A DNA stretch of 38,014 nt from Planctomycetaceae bacterium (GTDB lineage: Bacteria; Planctomycetota; Planctomycetia; Pirellulales; Pirellulaceae). Shown one piece after another: positions 7,764 to 16,572 of the stretch. How positions within the stretch are numbered: position 1 is the first letter of the stretch; the number at the start of each line of letters is the position of its first letter. The notes under the pieces were generated by a model. The model was not told where the DNA came from. It searched no databases and saw only the letters and a program-made list of their open reading frames with translations. The stretch spans positions 1 through 38,014 of the forward strand of contig PBCP01000096.1 in assembly GCA_002717145.1 (NCBI GenBank), in the 5' to 3' direction. A program made the translations under genes and the position numbers.

Positions 7764-10700
7764 ATGTCTATTGCTCACCGCTTCCCTAAAGTTTTGCTCA
7801 TTTTAAGTCTGGGTACGCTTTCTCTTGCTTCAGGTTGTGGATCTGACGAGCAGGCCGAGGATAAGCCAGACAATGGGTTCGTGGTTGTTAACGAGAATGA
7901 GGATAATAACCAAATTTTGGTTCCTGTTAATCCACAGCAACAAGAAACAGAAACTATACCATCTCAACCGACGCCCAATACGCGGCCTGATCCCAATGCA
8001 ATTCCACCGGGACCAGTCAACACGCCACCAAGTGTGATTAGCCTGCTGGCAAATCGCTTAGGAGAACCTGAACCGACAGCTGAATCACCCGTGGAAACTT
8101 TACAGAAGTTTATCACTGTACTCAACGAACAGCCTCAACTTGCACAATCGCAAGAACAATACGCTCAGTTCATACAGATGTGTATGCCTGAGGTCATCAA
8201 ACTGTGCGACATGCTGCTTGCCAAAGACAATCTGACTCAAACTGAAAAACTGTTTACCTACAATGCGAAATATAGTGCTCTGAATCAAACGCTTCAGATA
8301 GGCGATAAAAAGGCACTCGCCATGCTCGGTCAAGTGACAGCCACCATGGCAGCAGACGAAGATGAACTCGTTGCGAAGAACGGACGACTTTTGGCCCTGT
8401 CTACTGCTACTCAAAAACGCATGATGGATGCACAGGGAACAGGCGACTTCAAAACGGCTATCGCGGCTATTCGAAAAGACATGGAACCATGGCTGGAAGG
8501 ATATTCAGACGATCAGGAAGTCTTCGCAGTGCTGCAGGGTATTGGATTAAGACTGCTGCAAGCCGATGTAGAGCAGGGAAATGAATTGTTACAGAAAATT
8601 GCGGAAGCCTTTAAGGACAGTGAAGATGAAACGATTGCTTTAGAGGCGAAGGCCACTCTGGAACAGCCGGCCATCGATGAATCCGGCGTCTATTCGGCAG
8701 CCACCAATTACGTCAATGCTCCGAATTCCGGTGAAAACAAGATGACGCTCATCGAGGCCGTCGACAAAGTGCTCAGTAACCCAAACCGCGGTATTGGGAC
8801 GATGAGGACGTTATTAGATATTATCCAACAGATCAAAGATATCGACCTCTCCTTCGCCATCATCGACAAGACATCAGCTGCCTTTGGAGAGCTGGAGAAT
8901 GAAGAGCTTACAAAAGAGGTTAAACAGCAATTGGAAAATATTGCGGGCCAGGTTTTGATCGATCAGCTTGGATTGATTGACAAATTTCGAACGCTTCTGA
9001 CGGAACCTTCAGATGAAAGTAAAACAGCAGCCATCGCGGGCTACCAGGAGATGTTAGAGCATCCTCGTATGAGTGCCACATTATTGATCGGAATGATGCA
9101 AATCGTTGAGCAAGTCGCCGATGTGGATAAAGATGTCACTACCCGGATTGCAAAACTATCCCAAGAGGCAGCGGACACTCTACTAGAGGGAGACCAAAAG
9201 GCATTTTTCAACGAAAATCTAACCAAGCTTTCGAACCGGGTGAACCTACCGGGAACCACCATGGCATTACCATCCCGAACTCTGGACGGAGAGCAATTTG
9301 ACTGGGCATCACTGCAGGGAAACTATGTCATCGTGGATTTCTGGGCCACCTGGTGTGGACCGTGTCTGGCTGCTATTCCTCTGATTGAAGAGCTCCAGCA
9401 GCAATACGCCGATAAAAATCTGAAGTTCATCGGTTACAGTATCGATGCGGACCGTGACCAACTAAAAGCCTTCCTTGCTGAGCGGGAAGCTAATGAGAAC
9501 GGGTTCAAATGGCCTGTCGTAACCGACGATTTTGATATCGACCCGGTGCTACTTAAAGAGGGCAATGCCGTCGACCTGTCCTGGAAAATGCCTTCCACGG
9601 TCTATTGTGGAATTCAAGGTATCCCAACTATGGTCATTCTGGATACGGAAGGTAAAGTTTTGAAAATGATCCAGGGAGCACAGGCTCTGCCCGCCGAACT
9701 CGAGAAGATCTTCAACGAAGCTGAACCTGCGGAAGAAACTCCCGAAGAACCAACGGCCACTGATACCAGTTTTCACATACCGGTACCTCCGAAATTCCGT
9801 TTCGTGACGCAATCAATCCTGCCCTTGCTTGCTGGTCTGGCGGAGGAAAATCAAACACCGAAAGAAAGTGACCTACTTCAGGGAAATCCCTACTTGGCTC
9901 CAGCTAATCTCGACAAACTCGAATTGGTCGAATACCTCTTCGATATGCAGGATAAAGTTTCGACTATTCGAAATCGACCGGGGTTTGCTGAAGCAGTCCT
10001 CAACGCCTCCAAACGATTACTTGCTATGGATGCCTCTGATCGATTTCACATCATCGCTGCTGAAACTGCCTTTGCAGTCCTACATGAACAAGCCGGGTTG
10101 GGAAACGACAAAATGGATGAGTTGCTTGCTTCTTTTGTCGAATCACTTAAAGAGGATGAGCGGGATAAAATCAAGACATTAGTCAGATTTCATCAGATGG
10201 AACGCCGAATGTTGAATGTTGATGATTTAGAGTGGGGTGAAATCTCCGGTATCCTCAATGACACACATGACTATCTGGCAAACGAAACTCTGCAGAAGAA
10301 ACATCTACGGATAGCCGTGGCCGTCGTTCATGCTATTAATCAATCGGATGAATTCAAAGTCCGTGCAGAACAATATCAACGATTTGGCAAGTTGTTTACG
10401 GGTAGCGAGTCTAAAAGGTTGGCCAACTATGGCAAGAGCATCATAAAAGCAGCCAGCAGTGGACCGGGAACTTCGGAGCTTGTTGGCAAAGATATGGAAA
10501 TTGCCGGACTAACTGATTTCGGTCAACCAATTGAATGGAAGTCATATCGTGGCAAAGTTGTCCTAGTTGATTTCTGGGCAACCTGGTGCGGCCCCTGCCG
10601 GGCAGAAATCCCAAACATCAAAGCGATCCATAAAGAACTGGGGCGTGATGTATTCGACGTCGTCGCGATCAACCTGGACCGGGAGGAGGATGCTTTAGCA

Positions 10701-10895
10701 ACATTTCTAAAAAACAATCCGCTCCCCTGGACGAATGTCATCGGAAAAGACGCAACCAGTGTTGCAGAAAAATACAGCATCGCAGCTCTGCCCACTATGA
10801 TGGCTATTGGCCCGGATGGAAAGATTCTGGCGGTTGCACACCGGGTTGAAGAATTAAAACCGGTCATCTCCAAAGCAATTAAAGAGTTACCCTGA
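7764..10895 (+). CDS. Large lipoprotein with two TlpA/ResA-like thioredoxin domains
   Basis: The 1043-residue protein starts with a lipoprotein signal (KVLLILSLGTLSLASGC, Cys about residue 25), then a Pro/Gln/Asn-rich linker to about residue 95, and should be anchored in a membrane facing the periplasm. A helical region of about 400 residues precedes the first thioredoxin fold (WATWCGPC, Cys 531 and 534, cis-Pro GIPTM). A second helical region precedes the second fold at the C terminus (WATWCGPC, Cys 942 and 945, cis-Pro ALPTM). Both active sites are intact. The first domain has an extra Cys shortly before its cis-Pro loop (STVYCGIQ). TlpA-like proteins reduce periplasmic disulfides, for example in cytochrome c or oxidase maturation, but no such genes are nearby. 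The substrate is unknown. The start has AGG eight bases upstream. Confidence 0.85.
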   Translation: MSIAHRFPKVLLILSLGTLSLASGCGSDEQAEDKPDNGFVVVNENEDNNQILVPVNPQQQETETIPSQPTPNTRPDPNAIPPGPVNTPPSVISLLANRLGEPEPTAESPVETLQKFITVLNEQPQLAQSQEQYAQFIQMCMPEVIKLCDMLLAKDNLTQTEKLFTYNAKYSALNQTLQIGDKKALAMLGQVTATMAADEDELVAKNGRLLALSTATQKRMMDAQGTGDFKTAIAAIRKDMEPWLEGYSDDQEVFAVLQGIGLRLLQADVEQGNELLQKIAEAFKDSEDETIALEAKATLEQPAIDESGVYSAATNYVNAPNSGENKMTLIEAVDKVLSNPNRGIGTMRTLLDIIQQIKDIDLSFAIIDKTSAAFGELENEELTKEVKQQLENIAGQVLIDQLGLIDKFRTLLTEPSDESKTAAIAGYQEMLEHPRMSATLLIGMMQIVEQVADVDKDVTTRIAKLSQEAADTLLEGDQKAFFNENLTKLSNRVNLPGTTMALPSRTLDGEQFDWASLQGNYVIVDFWATWCGPCLAAIPLIEELQQQYADKNLKFIGYSIDADRDQLKAFLAEREANENGFKWPVVTDDFDIDPVLLKEGNAVDLSWKMPSTVYCGIQGIPTMVILDTEGKVLKMIQGAQALPAELEKIFNEAEPAEETPEEPTATDTSFHIPVPPKFRFVTQSILPLLAGLAEENQTPKESDLLQGNPYLAPANLDKLELVEYLFDMQDKVSTIRNRPGFAEAVLNASKRLLAMDASDRFHIIAAETAFAVLHEQAGLGNDKMDELLASFVESLKEDERDKIKTLVRFHQMERRMLNVDDLEWGEISGILNDTHDYLANETLQKKHLRIAVAVVHAINQSDEFKVRAEQYQRFGKLFTGSESKRLANYGKSIIKAASSGPGTSELVGKDMEIAGLTDFGQPIEWKSYRGKVVLVDFWATWCGPCRAEIPNIKAIHKELGRDVFDVVAINLDREEDALATFLKNNPLPWTNVIGKDATSVAEKYSIAALPTMMAIGPDGKILAVAHRVEELKPVISKAIKELP

Positions 10896-10917
10896 GTCGA
10901 AGCAGGCTGGAGTTTTA

Positions 10918-12123
10918 TTACGGTAAGCGGTGCCCCATTTTGTCGCGTTTAGTCTCCAGATATTTTTCATTGTGTTCATTCGGATCACAAACGATGGGAA
11001 CCTGATCGACCACCTGAACGTCGTAGCCCCGAAGATTAAATGCTTCGATTTTTTTGGGATTATTGGTTAATAGCCTCAATCGGGTTAATCCCAGATCCTT
11101 AAGAATCTGAAGACCGACACCATAATCCCGCATGTCCGCTTTGTGGCCCAAAGCATGGTTTGCTTCGACCGTGTCTAGACCATGGTCCTGAAGCGAATAT
11201 GCCTTAATCTTTTCGGCCAATCCAATACCTCGTCCTTCCTGAGGTAAATACACAACGGCACCACAGCCGTTATTGCTTATCATCTCCAAAGCCATGTTGA
11301 GTTGATCGCCACAATCACAGCGGAGGCTCGTGAGCACATCGCCTGTGAAGCAACTTGAGTGCATTCTTACCAGCGGCGCCTGGTCAGAATTGCTTAGATC
11401 ACCCATCCGAATAACCACCGGTTCGAGATCCTCAAAATCGACGCTGTAAGAGATAATATCAAAATCACCATACTTTGTTGGTAATTTCGCTTCAGCAGAT
11501 CGATGCACAAGTTTTTCGCTAATACGCCGATGAGCAATTAATTGCTCGATCGAGATGATTTGTAGATTCTGTTGTTGAGCAAGTTTCAGGAGATGATCCC
11601 GAGAAGCACGATTTCCGGTTTCATCCAGAATTTCGCATAAAACTCCAGCCGGCTGCAGACCTGCCATTCGTACCAGATCTAAACTGGCTTCGGTATGTCC
11701 AGCTCGTCGTAAAACTCCCCCCTGTTTAGCCACCAGTAAATGGACATGTCCGGGTCGGACAAAGTCTTCAGGACGACTATGAGGATCAGCAATCGTCTTC
11801 ACCGTCAGGCAACGCTCTTCTGCCGTAACACCTGTCCGACAGTCGATGTGATCTAACGGAGTCATAAAGGCCGTGCCTAATTTCGAATTGTTGGAATCGA
11901 CCAAAGGAAGAATTTCCAGCCTATCTGCAGTTTCGGGTAAAACCGATAAACAGAAATCTCCCCGTCCACTTAAAACCAGATTCATTGTTTCGGGGGTAGC
12001 TTTTTCTGCTGCGCAAATATAATCACCTTCGTTTTCACGATCTTCCGCGTCCACGACGATGACGACTTCGCCTCGAGCAATTGCCTCTACAGCTTGATGT
12101 ATAGTCGAAAATTCTGGTGTCAT
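10918..12123 (-). CDS. ribBA: Bifunctional 3,4-dihydroxy-2-butanone-4-phosphate synthase / GTP cyclohydrolase II
   Basis: This fused enzyme makes both precursors of the riboflavin ring system, from ribulose 5-phosphate and from GTP. The N-terminal RibB half (about 1-200) shows VVDAEDRENEGDY and RRAGHTEASLDLVRMAGL. The C-terminal RibA half (about 205-401) shows the zinc-binding SSCFTGDVLTSLRCDCGDQ and the PQEGRGIGL motif. Catalytic residues of both halves appear intact and 401 residues is the usual length. AAGGA lies about 11 bases before the ATG. No FMN riboswitch is apparent in the 166-base upstream region, and no other rib genes are in the window. It converges on the thioredoxin lipoprotein gene with a 22-base gap. 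Confidence 0.95.
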   Translation of the reverse strand: MTPEFSTIHQAVEAIARGEVVIVVDAEDRENEGDYICAAEKATPETMNLVLSGRGDFCLSVLPETADRLEILPLVDSNNSKLGTAFMTPLDHIDCRTGVTAEERCLTVKTIADPHSRPEDFVRPGHVHLLVAKQGGVLRRAGHTEASLDLVRMAGLQPAGVLCEILDETGNRASRDHLLKLAQQQNLQIISIEQLIAHRRISEKLVHRSAEAKLPTKYGDFDIISYSVDFEDLEPVVIRMGDLSNSDQAPLVRMHSSCFTGDVLTSLRCDCGDQLNMALEMISNNGCGAVVYLPQEGRGIGLAEKIKAYSLQDHGLDTVEANHALGHKADMRDYGVGLQILKDLGLTRLRLLTNNPKKIEAFNLRGYDVQVVDQVPIVCDPNEHNEKYLETKRDKMGHRLP

Positions 12124-12355
12124 TCTCGGAGAATTCCTTGGGATATTTAGCCTTTTACATAGAAGGAATGTACATCTATGCCAAGTAATGATTGATATGA
12201 ACTAAATGTATAACCAAATTATAGGTCTCGTTTACCTTTTTGCTGAGTGGGTAAGATGTAGAATAGCGAGAAGTCATTGGTGATCGAAGATGAAGTTCCG
12301 GTTATGCCAAATACTCGGAAAATACTCCCTCCTTAATAGATTCAGCTGTTTCAGG

Positions 12356-13168
12356 ATGCTAAAACGCGAAGAGTACATCGAACAGGCCTACTTCTTTCAG
12401 ACAGTGGGCGAACGCTTACCCCAACGTATCCCTCTTCAGGACGTCATTCAACAGGTCCGCGATGAAGTTCTGGCAACGACGAAACTTCCTTTGGCACTGG
12501 ACTACTTGCTGGCTGAGTTGTGCAATAGTGGCACGCTCAATCCCGCGATGCAGCAACTTGACCATTACTTCACTCCTTTTCAAACATATCTGATGGCCGA
12601 GGCGGAAAGTGATGATGGGAAATTCGACCTGAGAACAGCCGTTCAGGTTCTCAAGAGTGAAGCTGAATATCGAGCAGAATCTCCCACGCGAACCGGCCTC
12701 TTTATGTTTCAATTTGAGTGCCTATGCCACAATCGCTTAAAGTACGATGCCGGATTGACGGCCATGAGTGATGATCCTATCTACGATCAGGATTGGAAAG
12801 AGTGGATTCTGGTTGTCCGACGTCAGATCGGAATCATCGACCTGGCCGACTTGATCTATGTCCGAAGCTGGCATCTGGGCAATAAACAGCCTAACTCTCC
12901 GGCGCCGGACCAAGCCATGCTCTTCGGCGAGCAGGAAGGTCGTATTGCTCTGGCGAACAGACAAAAAGAACCTATGTTTCTGTTCGCGGCATTACAACGA
13001 CAATTGGGTTACCCCAAAGTTCCCCGGCCTACAGTGCAAGAAGATTCCGTTAATCGCTTGCTCTTACTTGAACGTAAAATCGATCAGTTAACCCAACGGA
13101 TGAAGTTGATTGAAGACGATGCTCGCGACTCCGTGGATTTAACTAAATTCTACAAAAAGCCAAACTAG
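12356..13168 (+). CDS. Hypothetical protein, unrecognised family, C-terminal coiled coil
   Basis: A 270-residue soluble protein without signal peptide or membrane segments. I do not recognise it. The middle holds well-formed helical segments with several Trp (DWKEWILVVRRQIGIIDLAD). The C terminus has a heptad-like stretch (RLLLLERKIDQLTQRMKLI, then EDDARDS) that suggests a short coiled coil and oligomerisation. The frame is open from ATG 12290, adding 22 residues, but those look non-coding and an AGG precedes ATG 12356 closely, so the shorter form is preferred. It is divergent from ribBA. The long, compositionally normal frame supports a real gene. No function is proposed. Confidence 0.65.
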   Translation: MLKREEYIEQAYFFQTVGERLPQRIPLQDVIQQVRDEVLATTKLPLALDYLLAELCNSGTLNPAMQQLDHYFTPFQTYLMAEAESDDGKFDLRTAVQVLKSEAEYRAESPTRTGLFMFQFECLCHNRLKYDAGLTAMSDDPIYDQDWKEWILVVRRQIGIIDLADLIYVRSWHLGNKQPNSPAPDQAMLFGEQEGRIALANRQKEPMFLFAALQRQLGYPKVPRPTVQEDSVNRLLLLERKIDQLTQRMKLIEDDARDSVDLTKFYKKPN

Positions 13169-13218
13169 GATCTGTTTCCGGCAACTAACAAACCCTGCAT
13201 TAGCAGATCTAATCCTAG
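13165..13218 (+). other. Imperfect hairpin at the end of the hypothetical gene
   Basis: CTAGGATCTG (13165-13174), which includes the TAG stop, can pair with CAGAT and CCTAG (13204-13218), interrupted by a five-base bulge and closing a loop of about 29 bases. There is no U-tract, so it is not a standard intrinsic terminator. It could be a 3' mRNA structure or chance. Confidence 0.25.
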
Positions 13219-13602
13219 TGCTGCCAGAGCCATCAATCAGCGATCGCAATGTGGACAAAATCATTTTTCAAAAACTCTTTATTTCTTTCCCGACAGTAGT
13301 GTTATCAAATACCTTGGGGTGGTAACTTTTAATTAATGTGGTGTACACTTTATGCGCCTATTGGGCAGTCTAAATGGCATCAATAACAGGTATGGAGTGG
13401 TAAATCAACACTTCATTATTAGTAACGAGAATCATTAGTCACGGTTATCGAAAACGGAGCGAGGATCAACTTATAGCCATAACGCTTAAGCTCCGTTAGA
13501 GCTTCATAAGCTCCGTTTATCAAAACACAATCATGGGCTGTAGCAGGTATTCTCATTAACCTCTTTTAATTCCAAAGATTTAGCTCTTTCAGTAATTATC
13601 CA
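13169..13602. other. 434-bp intergenic region upstream of the 2-oxoacid oxidoreductase operon
   Basis: No coding frame is supported. It holds the imperfect hairpin at its left end, a short palindrome GTGTACAC around 13345, and the repeated GCTCCGTT/AACGGAGC motif at 13453-13517. The length and the motifs suggest regulatory DNA or a long 5' leader for the downstream operon. No convincing -10/-35 pair was chosen. Confidence 0.5.
13453..13517. repeat. Inverted and direct copies of an 8-bp motif (AACGGAGC / GCTCCGTT)
   Basis: AACGGAGC occurs at 13453-13460. Its exact complement GCTCCGTT occurs twice, at 13490-13497 and 13510-13517. The two direct copies lie within TAAGCTCCGTT, 20 bases apart centre to centre. 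As RNA, the first copy could pair with either of the other two, giving alternative hairpins. As DNA, the sites could bind a dimeric regulator. They lie 86 to 150 bases before the korA-type gene. Confidence 0.5.
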
Positions 13603-15441
13603 ATGGCATCTACAGTAGAACATATCTCCCGCGCGACCATCCGGTTTGCCGGTGACTCTGGTGACGGAATGCAGCTGACCGGAACTCAGCTAACCAATAC
13701 ATCGGCACTGGCTGGGAACGACGTCGCCACCTTCCCTGACTTCCCGGCGGAAATCCGAGCTCCTCGTGGTACTCGGGCTGGTGTATCAGGCTTTCAGGTT
13801 CAATTCGCTTCTGAAGACATTTTCACCCCCGGTGACCAACTCGATACACTTGTGGTCATGAACCCCGCGGCGTTAGTGACTAATATTAGTGACCTGCGTA
13901 GTGGTGGCCTGTTAATTGTCAACGAAGACAACTTCGTCGATAAGGAATTTCGCCTGGCGAAAGTCGAATCCAATCCTCTGGATGATCCGGAAATGGATCA
14001 ATATCGCGTCATCAAAATCAAAATGACTTTACTGACGCGAACTGCGGTTGAAGAATTGGAACTCAGTACAAAAATTGCTGATCGCTGTAAAAACTTTTTT
14101 GCGATGGGTTTTGTTTACTGGCTTTACAATCGCGACCTGCAACCAACTCTGGATTTCATTAATGCCAAGTTTGGTGGGAAACCGGAAATTGCAGCTGCTA
14201 ATGAAAAGGCTCTCAAAGCTGGTTACAACTATGGTGAGACGACCGAAGCTGCGATCAGTACCTATCAGGTCGAAAAAGCCAAGCTTGAGCCTGGTAAGTA
14301 TAAAAACATCATGGGTAATCAGGCATTAGCCTGGGGTTGTATCACTGCTGCCAAACTCAGTGATAAGGACCTGTTCCTCGGCTCCTACCCCATTACTCCG
14401 GCATCTGACATTTTGCATGAACTATCCAAGCACAAAAAGTTCGGTGTACGGACATTCCAAGCTGAAGATGAGATTGCTGCCGTCTGTGCAACCATTGGGG
14501 CTGCGTTTGGCGGCCACATGTCCATTACCACCTCCAGCGGTCCGGGTATCGCGTTGAAAGGTGAGGCCATGGGATTGGGGATGATTCTTGAGCTACCAAT
14601 GCTGATCATCAATATTCAGCGTGGTGGTCCAAGTACTGGATTACCCACAAAAACGGAGCAATCGGACCTGCTGCAATGCATGTACGGTCGAAACGGGGAA
14701 TCACCATTGCCCGTCATAGCAGCCAGAAGTCCTGCGGATTGCTTCGACACAGCGATTGATGCCTGGCGAGTCGCAGCCAAATTCATGTGTCCGGTCATTG
14801 TACTTTCTGACGGCTATATTGCTAACGGTGCTGAACCGTGGCGAATTCCGGACTACGACACAATAGAAAAAATTGTTATTGACCATCCGGGTGAACGGGC
14901 TGAAGAAGATCCCCCATTCCTCCCTTATAAAAGAAATGAAGACCTTTCACGCCCCTGGGCATTACCGGGAACTAAAGGACTGGAACACCGAATCGGTGGG
15001 CTTGAAAAGGAACACGAAACCGGCAACGTTAGCTACGATCCTGACAACCATGAATTCATGTGTAAAATTCGTCAGGAGAAAATCGACAAAATTGCTGAGT
15101 TTATTCCTGAACTGGAAGTCGACGGAGAAGAGTCCGGCGACTTACTAGTACTTAGCTGGGGTGGTACTTACGGTGCCTGTACGACAGCTGTCACACAATG
15201 TCAGGCAGAGGGGTTAAGTGTTTCTCACGCCCACCTTCGATTCATCAATCCGTTTCCAAGAAATCTGGAATCGCTACTGGGTAACTTTAAGCAGGTGGTT
15301 ATTCCGGAATTGAATCTGGGACAATTACAAAAAATCATCAAGTCCACCTTTGGCGTTGACGCTGAAGGCATTCATAAACTGAAGGGACGTCCGTTTACCG
15401 TCTCTGAATTAGTACAACAATTTAAGGAACTGATTGGCTAA
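13603..15441 (+). CDS. korA: 2-oxoacid:ferredoxin oxidoreductase, fused gamma-alpha subunit
   Basis: With the next gene this makes a thiamin-dependent enzyme that oxidatively decarboxylates a 2-oxoacid to an acyl-CoA and reduces ferredoxin. The 612-residue subunit opens with the gamma domain (IRFAGDSGDGMQLTGTQLT, about 9-27; PAEIRAPRGTRAGVSGFQV). The alpha domain starts near 230, with GSYPITPASDILHELSKH near 264-281 and FQAEDEIAAVCATIGAAFGG near 289-308. The C-terminal part is the transketolase-like domain. The fused arrangement and sequence style resemble bacterial 2-oxoglutarate-specific KorA, so 2-oxoglutarate is the likeliest substrate, which is an inference. No Shine-Dalgarno sequence is evident at the ATG. 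The beta subunit follows after 41 bases. Confidence 0.9.
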   Translation: MASTVEHISRATIRFAGDSGDGMQLTGTQLTNTSALAGNDVATFPDFPAEIRAPRGTRAGVSGFQVQFASEDIFTPGDQLDTLVVMNPAALVTNISDLRSGGLLIVNEDNFVDKEFRLAKVESNPLDDPEMDQYRVIKIKMTLLTRTAVEELELSTKIADRCKNFFAMGFVYWLYNRDLQPTLDFINAKFGGKPEIAAANEKALKAGYNYGETTEAAISTYQVEKAKLEPGKYKNIMGNQALAWGCITAAKLSDKDLFLGSYPITPASDILHELSKHKKFGVRTFQAEDEIAAVCATIGAAFGGHMSITTSSGPGIALKGEAMGLGMILELPMLIINIQRGGPSTGLPTKTEQSDLLQCMYGRNGESPLPVIAARSPADCFDTAIDAWRVAAKFMCPVIVLSDGYIANGAEPWRIPDYDTIEKIVIDHPGERAEEDPPFLPYKRNEDLSRPWALPGTKGLEHRIGGLEKEHETGNVSYDPDNHEFMCKIRQEKIDKIAEFIPELEVDGEESGDLLVLSWGGTYGACTTAVTQCQAEGLSVSHAHLRFINPFPRNLESLLGNFKQVVIPELNLGQLQKIIKSTFGVDAEGIHKLKGRPFTVSELVQQFKELIG

Positions 15442-15482
15442 TCGAAGCCATCATCGTTTCATCACATCTCAGGTAAAACGCA

Positions 15483-16499
15483 ATGAGCACAGAACTACCA
15501 GTACTTAAAGCTGCTGATTTTGGAAGTGATCAGGATGTCCGCTGGTGTCCGGGTTGTGGAGACTACTCCATTCTGGCACAAATGAAAAAAGCTTTAGCCG
15601 CGCAGGGATTCCCTCGTGAAAAAATTGCTTTTATCTCAGGTATCGGCTGCTCGAGTCGCTTCCCATACTATATGTCAACCTATGGTATGCACTCGATCCA
15701 CGGTCGAGCACCCGCCTTCGCAACAGGCCTTAAATCAGCCCGGCCTGACCTTCAGGTCTGGGTGATCACCGGTGACGGTGATGCATTGAGTATCGGTGGA
15801 AACCACTTGATGCATGCGATTCGACGAAACGTCAATCTCAACATCGTGCTGTTCAACAACCGTATATATGGGCTTACAAAAGGACAGTACTCACCAACTT
15901 CTGAGATTGGCAAGATTACCAAGAGTACTCCAATGGGTTCGGTCGACAACCCGCTGACTCCGCTATCAGTAGCAGTCGGATGTGGAGCAACCTTTATTGC
16001 CCGTTCCATCGATACGAATGTCAAACATCTTGCTGACACATTGCAAAAAGCTGCTGAGCATCAGGGGACCTCGTTCATCGAAGTGTACCAAAACTGTAAT
16101 ATCTTCAACGATGGCGCCTGGAAGTATGCAACGGATCGAGCGACAAAACAGGATAACGTTTTAGAACTTGAGCATGGAAAACCTTTAATCTTTGGCGCGG
16201 AAAGCAACAAGGGAATTCGTCTCAATGGACTGAATCCGGAAGTTGTTGAACTTGGTAATGGTATCGCCGAAGACGATTTGCTCTTCCACGATGCAAAAGC
16301 TCCTGAACCTACCATGGCTTATCTACTGTCTCGCATGCAGCAGCCTGAGTTTCCAGAAGCCATCGGGATATTCCGTCAAATTGACGCGCCTGTATACGAT
16401 GATCAGCTCAACGCTCAAGTGGAAGCCGCTCAACAGGCCGCTTCTGATGCTAAGCTTAATGACTTATTCAACTCGGGGAATACCTGGGAGGTTGGTTAG
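15483..16499 (+). CDS. korB: 2-oxoacid:ferredoxin oxidoreductase, beta (thiamin diphosphate-binding) subunit
   Basis: The 338-residue subunit carries the conserved WCPGCGDYSILAQ (21-33), ISGIGCSSRFPYY, and the thiamin diphosphate/Mg2+ motif GDGDALSIGGNH followed by NNRIYGLTKGQ. Together with the alpha/gamma subunit it forms the catalytic heterodimer. The gene pair is a stand-alone operon with no separate delta (ferredoxin-like) subunit, so electrons should leave to a soluble ferredoxin encoded elsewhere. A CAGG sequence lies before the ATG. The C-terminal 70 residues are variable and end in a helix rich in Ala and Gln. A strong terminator follows 15 bases after the stop. Confidence 0.92.
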   Translation: MSTELPVLKAADFGSDQDVRWCPGCGDYSILAQMKKALAAQGFPREKIAFISGIGCSSRFPYYMSTYGMHSIHGRAPAFATGLKSARPDLQVWVITGDGDALSIGGNHLMHAIRRNVNLNIVLFNNRIYGLTKGQYSPTSEIGKITKSTPMGSVDNPLTPLSVAVGCGATFIARSIDTNVKHLADTLQKAAEHQGTSFIEVYQNCNIFNDGAWKYATDRATKQDNVLELEHGKPLIFGAESNKGIRLNGLNPEVVELGNGIAEDDLLFHDAKAPEPTMAYLLSRMQQPEFPEAIGIFRQIDAPVYDDQLNAQVEAAQQAASDAKLNDLFNSGNTWEVG

Positions 16500-16514
16500 T
16501 CAATTTTGACAAAC

Positions 16515-16550
16515 AAAAAAGCCCGGGAGTTTTCTTTCCCGGGCTTTTTT
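16515..16550. terminator. Bidirectional intrinsic terminator
   Basis: AAAAAA, then GCCCGGGA (16521-16528), an eight-base loop, TCCCGGGC (16537-16544) and TTTTTT. The eight-pair GC-rich stem is flanked by an A-tract and a T-tract, so it can terminate transcription on both strands. It sits between the convergent korB-type and SDR genes and serves both. Confidence 0.95.
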
Positions 16551-16572
16551 AATTGCTGAATTAGTTCCTGAT

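Noticed and set aside
12124-12289. Possible FMN riboswitch before ribBA
   Set aside because: The conserved core elements of the FMN aptamer (AGGGGCGG-like helices and partners) were looked for on the minus strand and not seen.
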